DNA from: Parachlorella kessleri
Taxonomy: Eukaryota > Chlorophyta > Trebouxiophyceae > Chlorellales > Chlorellaceae
NCBI GenBank assembly: GCA_001598975.1
Contig: BBXU01002538.1
Coordinates: forward strand, 1 to 20,980
Direction: 5' to 3'
Length of the DNA stretch: 20,980 nucleotides
A model generated the notes under the pieces. It searched no databases, had not been told where the DNA came from, and was given only the letters and a program-made list of their open reading frames with translations. This document shows, piece by piece, positions 1 to 16,042 of this stretch (position 1 is its first letter; the number at the start of each line of letters is the position of its first letter). The position numbers and the translations under genes were made by a program.

Positions 1-15
1 CGCTTCCACCTTTAC

Positions 16-133
16 CTGCCTTCACTGGGGTGGCCACTGCCAGTGTCCTTGCGCGGGCTGAGCTATGCACACAACAGGAATAGCTTAAACCCGTTATGCC
101 AGTAGATAAGCCTCACTTACCCCTGTCGGCCAT
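16..133 (-). CDS. Possible 5' exons of an unknown gene cut by the left edge
   Basis: I do not recognise this gene. On the minus strand an ATG at 133-131 is followed after 13 nt by a strong donor (GTAAGT at 120). An acceptor ending in GGCAG at 37 opens a 21-nt microexon (36-16), which ends at a second donor (GTAAAG at 15). Both junctions are phase 1. The joined exons read MADRVATPVKAG and then leave the window. The match of phase and splice signals is the only evidence; the stretch is too short for homology. The gene would lie downstream of, and in the same direction as, the aminotransferase. It could also be chance, since GT and AG sites are common here. Confidence 0.25.
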
Positions 134-640
134 TACGTTGTAGCCTGTTCAGCAGTTCAGCAGCTAGTTCCAACTTCCTCTCATAGGAAGGACGTTCAGG
201 AGTGCAACTAGCGTGCTAGATCGGGATGAGTTACAAACTGCGTTGCTTGCGAGCCAAGCCATACGTTCTCTCTCGTAGACTTCGGATCGATGCGAAAGAC
301 CTCTGAACCGCTTCTCGTCATGGACATTTCGTCCATCTTTCCTTGTCCGCGCGCCATGCCACGGCACGTGGTAAGGTGGCAGGCAATGTGAGGAGAGTGA
401 GGAGGTAGGGGCCTACTGGACTGACAGCTCTATGCAGTTATGCTCGGTGTCTTTCCTGAGTCTTGTTGGTAGTCTCCTTCCATGCTGGTAGCAGGTAATG
501 TCATATGCGCAACGGGTGCAGTAGACTGGCAGGGCGGCGTAACAGGTCAGCAGCATAAAGGGGTAGATTGTAGGCCAGTTGTTAGGTACTAAAGCGGCTC
601 CTACACAAAGCACCAATACTCCCTTGCCAGATATGGCTAC
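134..640. other. Intergenic spacer
   Basis: No exon chain with homology or phase continuity was found on either strand. The short open frames here have no recognisable motifs. It probably holds the end of the aminotransferase transcript and the promoter of the possible gene at the left edge. Confidence 0.5.
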
Positions 641-645
641 TTACA
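641..645 (-). terminator. Candidate polyadenylation signal TGTAA of the aminotransferase gene
   Basis: The minus strand reads TGTAA here, about 293 nt after the stop codon at 938. TGTAA is the usual polyadenylation motif of green algae. A five-base motif occurs often by chance, so only its position supports the call. Confidence 0.35.
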
Positions 646-937
646 CTGCAAACGATACCCATGGCCATAGTGAAAGTCCACCGGACTGGACCGTTCCTGC
701 TCTGGTAGCCACCACGCAACCAACTACACACATCAAACTACCACTCTGAAAATTGTTGCAGCACGGCACGCAGTACCACACGGTATCAAGCAAGATATAT
801 CATGCAGCACATGCCCCAAACATTTGCAGATGACTGTGCGAGGCTCACTTCAGCCCTGACATGAGGCGACAGGCTAAGTCGACAGCCTGCCTGGGACGGC
901 CTGCGCCGCCCCAAACGTGCTGCTGCACAAAGGCACA

Positions 938-6149
<5,212 letters not shown>

Positions 6150-6851
6150 AGGAGATCGCGAAAACCGTAGCGAAAGACACGTGTTGCTGACGGGGGACCC
6201 CAATTTTAGCTCTGATTTGAAGGGAATTATAAACGACACATCAGCTCATGACATCACTCGTTGAAAAGCTTCATGACCGCATCACGCACGGTTTTGGGTG
6301 TTCACTGCACTGTATCAATTGACCTGCAAGAACTCCCGGCACATCAAACCCAGCACGGCGCAGCATATGTGGCGCCTTGGGCCTCGGGCGCACCGACTCT
6401 GGAGCCCACCGAAAGGGGTGAACACAGAATGCCGACAATGCCGAAGATGATGTGCCCCACTTTGCGGGTTTATGGGTTCCGTAGCCCTCGAGGCTGTCCC
6501 CCATGGACAGGCTTTTCACAGCTCTAAGCGAGGATATCTCCATACCTAACCAAAACCCCTGGACGATCGTCGGCCTGCTCCTCGTCCTGTGGCTGGGCCC
6601 ATCACTGACCGCAGCATTTGTGCTGCATACTCAGTTTGACAGTGCTATCTAATAGGGAAGCTCCTCACCCAACAGCAATTCGGGAGCAGCGCTACTCCGA
6701 ACAAGCATAAGGCACCGACTGTGTCACTCAAAGGTTAGGGTGCGGACACAGCTTGGCAGATCAGGCGGTCTGGGGCAGCGGCTGTGAGACAGCTGTCAGC
6801 ATAAAGAAGCGCCTTTGGCAGTGGGCAGTGCCCAGCGGCAGGGGGCAAGAC
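6150..6851. promoter_or_regulatory. Divergent promoter region between aminotransferase and ABCA genes
   Basis: The two start codons face away from each other with about 700 nt between them. No conserved exon was found. The region should hold both 5' UTRs and promoters. An additional non-coding or short coding first exon of the ABCA gene cannot be excluded. Confidence 0.6.
6227..6233 (-). promoter_or_regulatory. TATA-like box upstream of the aminotransferase
   Basis: The minus strand reads TTTATAATT about 78 nt upstream of the ATG at 6149. That distance would leave a 5' UTR of roughly 50 nt. The call rests on sequence and position only. Confidence 0.35.
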
Positions 6852-9800
6852 ATGGTCCAGCGGAAGGATACGCCCCTGGCGGTCGCCAAGAAGCCCCAGC
6901 TGCTCAGTGGCGTAAGGCTCCACTGGCACCAGTTCCTGGCGCTCAGCAAGAAGAACCTGCTGATCAGGTTAGTGTGTTGGAGAGCCACAATGTATGCAGT
7001 TATACACCCAATGTCTCCAACAACCATGCAAGCTGTGTTTAAATCCAGCATCCTGGCACAGGACACCTGAGCTCAAAGGATGCAGAAGGACCCTGCAGGG
7101 GCCGATCCTGGAAGACCAACCTCCTGCTGGTCGCCCAAGCGGTGCTCTTTGTCCTGCTGACATGGGGGGTGGACCAGGGCATCAGTGCTTCCCGCCAGCG
7201 GCAGCCAGCCTTCAAGGACGTCCCTGTCTCACAGGCTACGCCTATCGGCAGCATACCAGACTGCTCCAGCAGCGTCTATCTGCGGCAAGGCCTGCCCTGC
7301 CACACAATACTCTATGCACCTCAGGTGGGGCGTGGCTGTGCGGTTTGCTGCTGGTTGGGAATCGAGGGCACCAGTGAATTCGCGCACATGGAACCTGGTC
7401 CATTGCCCTGGCGCACTAGCCGCAAAGGGCATCACTAAGAGCTGCAGTGCGTGCTGCGTGCATGTTTTGGTGAGCGACAGGACGTGTGCTGCACCGGAAC
7501 CACGTCCTCGAAAATGAGCAGCAGGATCAGGGCTGTCCACGGAATGACCACCACTGTACTTGGATCTTGTGGGTTGTGGGCATATTACATGACCTGGCTG
7601 TTTGTCGGCCCCACTGGGGGACTCACGGCAGCATGGTCAGGTGGCCGGTACGCTGGTAGACTAGACTAGGGGATGATCACACCAGTGTCCTGCTGTAATG
7701 TGCAGGGTGTTGAGGCAGTGGAGCACGTGATAGGGGCGGTGGCCAACAAAAATGATCCCCCCATCCCTGCTGGGCATATCCTTGGCTTCCAGAACAGCAG
7801 CCAGATTGATGACTACCTGCTTGCACACCAGGAGACGGTGGGGGATTTGTAGCCAAAGCAAGCCTGGAATGTCGTTGCCTTGCCGGGCATGACGTGAAAC
7901 GCACAGGATTGGGTAGCAAAATCCCACCCCAGTTCTGTGCAGGCCAATTGCGAGGCGTGCAGTGGCAGTAATGCAGCCAAGAGGGAGGGGGCCATGGGAT
8001 GTGTCAGTGGCACGTTTTGTCAAGTATATGGCTGAAGCCTGGATACCGCCCGAGCAGCGTGGTGCAATCACTGTGGTGCAGGTGCTGGGGTCTGTGGTAT
8101 TCAATGTGGAGCGAGGGCGCAGCGGCCTGACAAGCATCGGCTTCACGGTCCAAACCAACAGCAGCATTCAGTGGTTCAAGGGGACCTATCAGGACCCCAA
8201 CCTTTACATGCAGGTGAGTCCTTGCTTGGGCAGCGTGGGACCAAAGCGATCGCATCTGCACCAGGCTTTGGTCTGGGAAGCACCTCAGGTTTCACCTAAT
8301 TCACAGCGATGACACTTTGCCACTCAGCCAGACACCATGGCCCTTGTAAGGCATACCATGGATGCCGTGGAGAGGGACCTGTGGTGTCTTGAAAACCAGC
8401 CAGCATCTATGCGGACCACCGGGTACCCGTCCCAAGCCAAGACGGTTCGGGACAGACAGATGCACCTCTCAGCTTGCAAAACTGCAGCCCACCCACAAGC
8501 GTGCCACATCCCTACCGCTAGCGGTGGGAAGCTTCCTAAGCCAGCACCTCCTTTCCAGCATAATGACATCTTCTCAGCCGCGATGCCTGCAGATCCCCCT
8601 GCAAGTAGCGGTTGAGCGAGAGCTGGTTCGCTACCTGGCAGGCCGGCCTGACCTGGGGTGGGACGTGCAGCTGAATGAGTTCCCCCACCCCGCCTCCCAG
8701 TCGCCCTCGGTGATAGGCCAGGTGGCACCCACCTTCCTGTTCGCCAGCATCATGTTCCAGGTGGGGGGCGAGCATGCAACAAGTGACAGCGACGCAGGAG
8801 CCTAGGCGCGGCAAAGAGATGCTGTGGGTGTCAGCATCCATGTTGCAGTACGTGTACTGAAGGCGTGTCAAGTCGACCAACAGGGAAGCGTATAATCGGT
8901 CGCAGTGTCAGCCGCTAGAGCTGTGAAGGTCGACAAACCTCTTTGTAGTGGGCATCTAGGCTCCAGGGGCCTGCCAGCTTGCGTGCCCCGAGAGTTGTAT
9001 CATGCACTTGTGGCTGCAGTTTGTGCTCCTGGTGCATGATGTGGTGTGTGAGAAGGAGTCCGGGGTGCGGAGGATGATGAACACCATGGGGCTCAGGCCG
9101 CTGCCCTTCTGGGCGTCATGGACTCTCTTTCAAGTAAGTGTCCGCTTAACACCTTGACCTCTGGAACCTGGCAATGGCACAAACGAATGAAACGATCTTA
9201 GCACCTCGGAAGCGGGGACCATGGTAGATAACAAATTGAGGCAAAACCAAGGTTTGTGTTGCCCCAGCAGAGGCCCAGCAGTCACTCGTCTGGTCGGTGC
9301 TTGCGACAGCCGTTGCAGAACCTGCATCACCGTTCGTACACCAGTTACAGCGGACGGCCACAGGTTTCGTGGACAAAGTTCACAGTGACACCATTTGTAC
9401 TCTGCTTGGTATGTTGCAGGGCACACTTGCCATGTTTGAGGCTTGCCTGCTGGTCGGCCTCTCGTACGCACTGAAGTTTGAACTGGTAGGCGTTGCCTCT
9501 GCAAACCCTGCCCACTCGCTGCACACTCGGGTGCTCTCTGCTCGTCCCGCTCCCTTGCTTGTACTCTGCTTGCCTCCCGCATGGCAGGTGGGCCTTGTAC
9601 TGCTGTGTGACGCCTCTGCCTGGTTCCCCCCTGCAGTTTCTGGACAACGCCTTCCTGCTATCCTTTCTGTTGCTGGTCCTGGTCAGCCTAGCCATGACTG
9701 CCTTTGGCTTCTTCGTGGCGGCCTTCATGCGCAAGGCAAGACTGGCTGGGATATCACCACTGGAGCATCCTGGGATGCATGCACACATGCTGATGTGAAA

Positions 9801-12800
9801 TGCATGGCATTTGTATGCCCAAGGTTTGCCACTTTTCTTTTGGGTCCCATGCCGGTCCTTGCAAACCTTCTGCAGGCGTCTGCGGCGGTGCCCGCCGGCT
9901 TTGTGCTGTTTGTGGTGGCCTGGATCTTCCTCGTCATTGTGGCTTTTGGCTTCCCCTTCTCCCCCAAGTACAGGTCGGTGGGCAGGGTGCTGTTCAAACC
10001 GTGGCAGGGGTGTGTGCCGGGGATATCTGGCAGGCGGCATGCAGGTTATGCGGGGAGGGGAGGGGGAGGGGAGGGGTGCTCGTTAAGCTGTTCACGGGGA
10101 AGGCTTGACTTGCTAGCTAGACATTTCAACTCTTAACTTGTATCACGCGTTTGGTATCCATGAGAAGCACCACAGCCTTCAGTTGTGTGGCCCCTTTCAG
10201 CACGTGTTTGCACGATGTCTGACACACCCAAAAAGCTACCAGTCAAACTTGTACCTGTGCCTGATGCAGCCCACTTGCTGGGGCCTTCTTCAGCTTCATG
10301 CCCTGGGCCATGCTGGGCAAGGGTGTCCAGGACCTAGCCTGGGCAGCAGCAGGTGTGCATCACACTCAGTCCTCCGCCCGTGTGTGTGCCCTATGTTCTG
10401 TACTAAGTCTCCGGCGGTCGCTGCTAGTGTTGCCTCTTTGAAATTTAAAGAGGTGGTCAGTCGCTTCACATGCACCTGCTGTGTCTCTCGGCGCTGTCTT
10501 CTTTGCTTCATACACATATCATTCCAGTCACTCTGCACTTGTGCAAATGTGGCCCGCTGCTCCGCGCCTGCCTCACCAATGCAGGCCCTCTGCTCTCCAA
10601 TGTCATTGTGCCACGTATCATCTGACTCTGTCTGCTGCCTTCCTGGCAGGGCGGATGCCTGGCATCTCGTGGGATGAGCGGTACTCGTACTGCCTGTCAG
10701 AGGTCCCCTCGCCCCACCAAGTGCAGCAGCTGGCCCAGGGCGTCAAGTACTGGCAGACCCAGTGTGTCCTACCCCTGGGGCAGATCTACTGGATCCTGGC
10801 AGTACAGGTGTGCACGCAAGCCGGCCTTATGTTGGACCCCTTGCATAACAGTCGGCACCGCATGAACTCGACGGTGGTATTGCCTGCTCACTGCCAGGCG
10901 CTCAAGGTGGTATGCATGCAAGGAGATTCGGAGACAGATGACGTGGGATAGCCATGTGGCACAGGGTACTGCTCCGCCCGTCAGCACCCAACGACAGTTT
11001 ATGTAATCAGTATCCCTACGTGCTGCAGTGTGCTGGGTACATGCTGCTGGCCATGTACCTGGATGCTGTGCTGCCAGATGGCAACGGGGTCAAGTTGGGT
11101 CCGTGGTTCATGCTCCAGCCAAGCTACTGGTTCCCCTCCAAGGCAAGTTATGTGGGCAGCTGTATCCTGGTGCTGTACACAGGTGCAGGTAGGGCCAAGC
11201 GCCCAAGAACCCTCATGCAGAGCCACCCAGTGGCCTTTAAACGACCATGCTGCCTGGAGTTCCTTGCCATGCTGCGCCCACCAACCCTGCCTGCTGTGAT
11301 AGCAAGGCTGACGGCCTGGGGCGGGGTGCGCTTGCTGCGGCTGCAGAAGAGGAATCTGGGGCCCGCCAGCCAGGCGCTTGCTGAGCCCACCGAGGCAGAG
11401 GAAGGCCTGCTGGTGGACCCAGATGTGCTCCAGGAAACTGACAAGATGCGCGCCAGGTGCCGCCGGTACGTCATCTCCGGCAAGCCTGGCAGCGGCCTGG
11501 ATATCCTGGATTCCATGCAGCCAGCGGCGGTACCACCGTCAGCAGGTGGACGTGGCAAAAACCTGGGCAGCCTAGCAGCTACAATTTGCCTGGAAGCCAC
11601 CAGTGCCACTGTAGCAGCAGCAGGAGGGGCCAGGGACAAGGGTGGCAGTGGCAGCGGCAGTGGCAGCGGCAGCCCAAAGGCAGCAGCAGCTGATGGGTGC
11701 TCTCAGCGGGCCCTGACTGACAGCAGCGAGAGCCACACAGCAAGCCTGCTTCAGCCAGGCAGGGAGGCGTCGCACCAGCAGGGCGGCGGCAGGGCTCAGC
11801 AGGCGGAGCAGGGCGCCAGGCGGTATGCAGTGGAGATGTTTGGGCTGAGGAAGGTCTACCAGCGCGGCGGCGGCATGCTGCGGCGCCGGCCCTTTGTGGC
11901 TGTGAGGGGCAACTGGCTGGGCATCCACGAAGGTACGCGGTCTAACATGAGTCATGCCATTACTAGTGCATGCCACACTAAGCTGGACCTGTGAGGTTGG
12001 CGTGCTGGCCCAGGGTAGCACGTCCAGTCACTTCTGCCAAGCATGCTGATAGATGCCTGCCTGGGGAAGAGACCACAGTTCGGCTTTGGAGACCACAGTT
12101 CGGCTTGTGTTCATTTGGGGAGAGTCTCTTACTGCCAACAACTCCCTGCGCGTAGGAGAGTGCTTCTGCCTGCTTGGGCCAAATGGAGCCGGCAAGTCCA
12201 CCACCATCCACTGCATGACCGGTGTCCTCCCACTGACATCTGGTAAGTGCCACTTGCCTTGGCCGGTCATCGTTATGTGGGTGCCTGCACCGACAGTGAC
12301 CACAGCAGGCAAGCAGCGTCTGCATGATAGCACCTCCAGGGCAGCGCCGGTACAGGCTTGCTCAGCACACTGTTTAGGACGGCACGTGTGCATCATGTCT
12401 GCCTATCTTTTGCGGCTCATAGTGCGGTTCATTTTTACCTTTTGATTTATAGTATGCCACCTGGCACATGACAGAGCGGCGCACAGGATGGCTTGGGTGT
12501 TTCCTTGCCAGGAGAAAGTGCTGCCACCTGGCAAGCCCCTTGCGTGGCTGCCTACAGGTGACGCGCTGGTGTACGGTGAAAGCATTGCATCTTCTGTCGG
12601 CATGGACCGCGTGCGGCCGCTCATGGGCGTCTGCCCGCAGTTTGACGTGCTCTGGGACAACCTGACCGGCAGGGAGCACCTACACCTCTTTGCGGCCATC
12701 AAAGGTGGGCGCAGCACAGCACTGCTGAGTCTTTACCCGTTGGGCGGTCAAGCACTGTTTTTTCTGTGCGGCCAGGTGCAAGGCTGTGGTGCAATGGCGC

Positions 12801-15628
12801 CATGCATCCGCCCTACTATCTGGCTGGCCTGGACAGATGCCAACGACCCCCAACTGTACTTATTCCCCTTGAGCCCACCCGCCAGCCTGCCTCCTTGCCG
12901 CCTGCCCGTCAGGTCTGCCCAGCCAGGGCCATGCTGACGAGGCCAGCAGCCTGCTGGAGGAGGTGAAGCTGCTGGAGGCGGGCAACGTGCGGTCGGGGGC
13001 ATACTCAGGGGGCATGAAGCGCCGGCTCAGCGTGGCCATAGCGCTGCTGGGAGACCCCAAGGCAAGGCGCCAGCTTCTGTCATGATGTGTCGTGTGCCCA
13101 CCTGGATGCGGGCCCTGGCACAGGTCAGGGCCGTCTCTTGTGGTGCACAGAGGCTCTTCTGATGGCTCTGCGCAGCACGGAAACTCTTCCAGTAAACCCC
13201 TAGAAGCGCTGCCTTGCAGAAAGCATGCTGGCCCCAGCAGGGCCCTGAGAGGCTTCATGGCGGGTTTGCCATCTATCACATAGTACTTGTTGCCCACCAC
13301 TGGTGGTGTGATGTCAACATTACCAAGCATGTGGCCACATTGTGTGCTGTGAAGGTCGTCTATCTGGACGAGCCGACAACAGGGCTGGACCCCATCTCCC
13401 GCCGTCACCTGTGGGACCTGATAGACAAGGCCAAGAGGCAGCGGGCAATAGTGCTGACCACCCACTCCATGGAGGAGGCGGACATCCTGGGAGACAGGTG
13501 GGACTGCAGGCTGTGTGTTAGTGTGTAAGTGTGGATGCCGCTTCTATGCACTGCAGTGCATGTAGCACTGCTAAGCACTGGGGAGCGCCTGTGACGGTCC
13601 GTTGCGGGACGGCCAAAAAGCCCAGCTGTGGTATGATGGTGACTGGCCTCACTTGCGAGGTGGTGAGCGAGCCGGCATGGTTGTGCAGGATCGGCATCAT
13701 GGCCCGCGGCAGGCTCCGCTGCATCGGCAACAGCCTACGCCTCAAGTCAAGGTTTGGGTCCGGCTACCGCATCAGCGTCCGAGTGCAGGTATGTCCATAC
13801 CCGGGAGGGGGCTGTCCACCCGCGATGCACATGTGAGCTTGCATACGTATCACATAGGTACCCGGGATCAACATGTTAGGCTGGCATGGGCAGAATTCAG
13901 CGACTGGGGCGCGCCACAAGCGAGGCCGTAGGACCTCGCAGGACCATTACCAGGCCTAGTAAGTGGCAGGGCATCGGACTCCACATGGAAGGTACCCATG
14001 TCTCTGCAGGGCGGAGACCCCTCCCCTTCATTCAGCAGCTGGGCAGTTGGTGACAACCAACCTTCCCTTGGCGGGCCCGCTGGCAGTAAGGGCGGCCTGT
14101 ACAGTGAGGGCACCACGCCCGTACTACAGCCCTCGGCGCGCAGCCCCAGGCCATCCCCTGCTGGCATTGCTGCTTGGCACGCTGCCAGCCCAGCAGGGCA
14201 GGCTGGCAGCGCAGCAGGCGAGATTCAGCAGGAGGGAGGGGAGCAGGCCGCATGGCTGGCCAGTGTTGGTTCTGCCGCCAAGTTGAGTCCGCTGGTGGCG
14301 GTGCAGATGGACAGGGTCAGGGCTGTATTCCTGGATAGGCTGGGCGTCAAGCCAGGTGGGACGGGCGGGGGCTCTCAAAGTGGTAGTGGTCAATGAGGGG
14401 GTGGTGGGTGGTACAAACTAGCAGCCAAGCCAGGCTTTTTCTGCCTTTGAGCTGAGCTGAGGTTAGCATGAGCGTTTCTTGCTTCCCCTGAGCTCAGCTG
14501 AGCACCCTTGCGCCACGACTGCGTCGAGAGTGCCTGCCTCACGGTGACCTCATGGATGAGCCAGCACTCCTGTATCCCCTAGGAAATAGCCAATCTCTTC
14601 CAAGCTTTGCAGTTGATGAGACATACGACTACCTCCACTTTCTGGTGCCATATGAGAATGAGGACAAGCTCCCCATGCTCTTTACCTACCTCAAGGCAAG
14701 CGCAACACGTTTCCTTACTTCCCCTTCCTCCCCCTTGGTCTCTCATCATCCCCGGGTGCCCTGCTGACAGACTGACCGGGTTGGCTGGCAGACTTGCCTT
14801 GCAGTTTGGAACACCGTGCACGCGTTTGGTGGTTGATCCTGTTGCGGCATGTGTTGCCTCTGCAGGCACACTCCTGGGAGCTGGGGATCGCTGACGTCCA
14901 GCTGCGGTTGACCCCTCTGGAGGAGGTCTTCCTCACCATCTCCCGGAAGGCTGAGCTGGAACATGCCCAGGTAAACCTTGGTGCAAGAGCAGCTTACTCG
15001 CATGCTTATACACCTCTGGATGAGCAGTGTGAGCACATGGGGAGAGCCCCACTAGGAGGGCACGGAAAATTGCTGCTGGCTGCCCTGGTCAGAGACCGCC
15101 TACATAGATGCAGGTTTTGACGGGCTAGCTAGCTTGGGTCTTGCTGCCCTGCAGGCGGAGGGGCGGTACGAGATGCTTCGCCTGGCTGAGGAGAATCTTG
15201 CCATCAAGGTCCCAGTGGGCGCTGAGCTCATACAGTCACCAGGTGCATGTGGGTTGCATGGCAAGGTGTTTCTCCTCTGCATGGCCGGTTTGGAGAAGGA
15301 CTTGGGACCTGCTGAGGACACTGGGCCTGTGTATTAGTATGGGTGGCAGGTAGTGCGAACGGGGAGTAACCTGGGCTGGACTGGACTGACAGGGCTGTGT
15401 ATATCACATGTGTTCGTCACCTATCCTGGCTTTTGTGGTGCAGGTGGGCAGCTGTATCACATCAAGTGGACCCAGGATGAGTCTGGGGCCCTAAGGCTGC
15501 AAGACTACTGGAAAGACCCAGTCAGTGCTGCACTTTCGAGCAGCAGCAGCGAGGTCTCAGCCGAGGCTGTGCGAAAGAGTAGCAGTGGCAGCGCCGCCAG
15601 CAGCAGCAACTTGGCGCAAGAGGATTAG
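6852..15628 (+). CDS. Half-size ABC transporter, ABCA subfamily (23 exons)
   Basis: Exons: 6852-6967, 7099-7324, 7706-7837, 8082-8213, 8593-8760, 9020-9133, 9420-9485, 9637-9735, 9876-9973, 10270-10352, 10650-10807, 11029-11142, 11347-11932, 12156-12242, 12558-12704, 12913-13061, 13355-13497, 13689-13788, 14010-14355, 14613-14695, 14866-14970, 15155-15242, 15444-15628; 1174 aa, all phases agree. One membrane domain precedes one nucleotide-binding domain, as in plant half-size ABCA proteins. A first membrane segment (about 46-65) is followed by a long luminal/extracytosolic loop and further segments between about 248 and 485. The NBD has Walker A GPNGAGKS (705-712), Q-loop Q754, signature YSGGMKR (806-812), Walker B VVYLDEP (826-832), D-loop GLDP and H862, so it looks active. 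The family C-terminal region ([19 protein letters not shown]) follows. Family members move lipids; Arabidopsis ABCA9 supplies fatty acids to ER oil synthesis. The substrate here is inferred. Four introns have GC donors. The exon 10 acceptor could also be at 10283-10284. Confidence 0.96.
7657..7669. repeat. Short (GACTA)n array in ABCA intron 2
   Basis: TAGACTAGACTAG lies 36 nt before the intron acceptor. It is the same simple repeat as at 1960-1977 in the neighbouring gene. Confidence 0.7.
9736..9875 (+). other. GC-AG intron (ABCA intron 8)
   Basis: The exon ends ...ATGCGCAAG and the intron begins GCAAGA; the acceptor is TTCTGCAG. Joining gives [13 protein letters not shown] in phase 0 between two membrane segments. 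No GT lies near the exon end that keeps the frame. Confidence 0.85.
11143..11346 (+). other. Probable GC-AG intron, length divisible by three and stop-free (ABCA intron 12)
   Basis: The donor is AAG|GCAAGT after YWFPSK; the acceptor is GGCTGCAG before KRNLGPASQ. The 204-nt segment is open in the coding frame and could add 68 residues if kept. The residues it would encode do not resemble the family at this place, and the donor matches the other GC donors here, so I treat it as an intron. Confidence 0.65.
11644..11673 (+). repeat. Coding Gly-Ser hexanucleotide repeat in the ABCA linker
   Basis: GGCAGT/GGCAGC alternates five times and encodes [10 protein letters not shown] at about residues 602-611. 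It lies within the long linker between the last membrane segment and the nucleotide-binding domain. Confidence 0.85.
12071..12106 (+). repeat. 20-nt tandem duplication in ABCA intron 13
   Basis: GACCACAGTTCGGCTTTGGA is followed directly by a second copy that matches over its first 16 nt. It lies wholly inside the intron before the Walker A exon. Confidence 0.85.
13062..13354 (+). other. GC-AG intron with AAG acceptor (ABCA intron 16)
   Basis: The signature exon ends GGAGACCCCAAG and the intron begins GCAAGG. The next exon starts with GTCGTCTATCTGGAC after an acceptor ending GTGAAG. Joining gives [11 protein letters not shown], the exact spacing between the ABC signature and Walker B seen in the family. 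Both ends depart from the local norm of GT and TGCAG. Confidence 0.85.
14696..14865 (+). other. GC-AG intron (ABCA intron 20)
   Basis: The exon ends ...TACCTCAAG and the intron begins GCAAGC; the acceptor is CTCTGCAG. Joining gives [18 protein letters not shown] in phase 0, which agrees with the family's C-terminal region. Confidence 0.85.
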
Positions 15629-16042
15629 TGCAACAGGGCAGGCGCAGCAGGACTAGCAACGTCGATTGCCACAAGTTCTAGTGAGGGTTGCTGTGACCCT
15701 CAGGAATGTGGCAGCTGAGAGGCTCTGCAAGTGATGAGTGACAGTAGCATTCAAGTCAAAATTAAACTGACCTTACACTTTCGTTTACATATTTTCGCCC
15801 AGACCCTTCTCTCACTATTAGTTTTCCGTTATGTGAGGCTTCATTGAATTGCACGGGGTCATAATCAATCACCTGTGCATCCGAATGCAACCATTGTTGG
15901 TATGTACCGGCAGATACTTGGGAGATTTCGCGCCTGCGGCCTTGTCATCACGGCTCACGTCAACCGGCAAATCAAAAGGAATCAACTTGCACTTTCGTCG
16001 TCTCGCTTGTAGCCCATCCGTTTCGTCAGAGACGCCTCCCTG
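15629..16042. other. Spacer between ABCA and PNPOx-like genes
   Basis: This stretch of 414 nt holds the ABCA 3' UTR and the promoter and 5' UTR of the next gene, which is transcribed in the same direction. An AT-richer patch lies around 15755-15800. I see no TGTAA motif. An in-frame TAG at 16010-16012 closes the frame upstream of the next start codon. Confidence 0.55.

Noticed and set aside
6150..6239. N-terminal extension of the aminotransferase from a codon at 6239
   Set aside because: The codon is GTG, not ATG. The first in-frame ATG is at 6149 and puts the PTS2 motif at the right distance from the N-terminus.
7661..8167. Open frame of 168 codons on the minus strand
   Set aside because: It overlaps ABCA exons 3 and 4 in antisense and has no homology that I can recognise.
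9345..10040. Long open frame of 231 codons on the minus strand
   Set aside because: It lies antisense to several well-supported ABCA exons, has a basic low-information composition and no recognisable motif.
9996..10100. G-rich purine run as a possible repeat or regulatory element
   Set aside because: It is a short GGGGAGGGG-like stretch inside ABCA intron 9 with no clear period or structure.
10954..11994. One uninterrupted coding region of 346 codons
   Set aside because: Family conservation starts only at [12 protein letters not shown] after an acceptor at 11028 and ends at a donor at 11933. The flanks are intron sequence, and 11143-11346 is probably an intron too.
12860..13465. Open frame of 201 codons on the minus strand
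   Set aside because: It is antisense to the exons with the ABC signature and Walker B motifs and is a by-product of their codon use.
14446..14502. Hairpin from GAGCTGAGCTGAGG and CCTGAGCTCAGCTG
   Set aside because: The pairing is imperfect, lies inside an intron and could arise from simple repeats of GAGCT.
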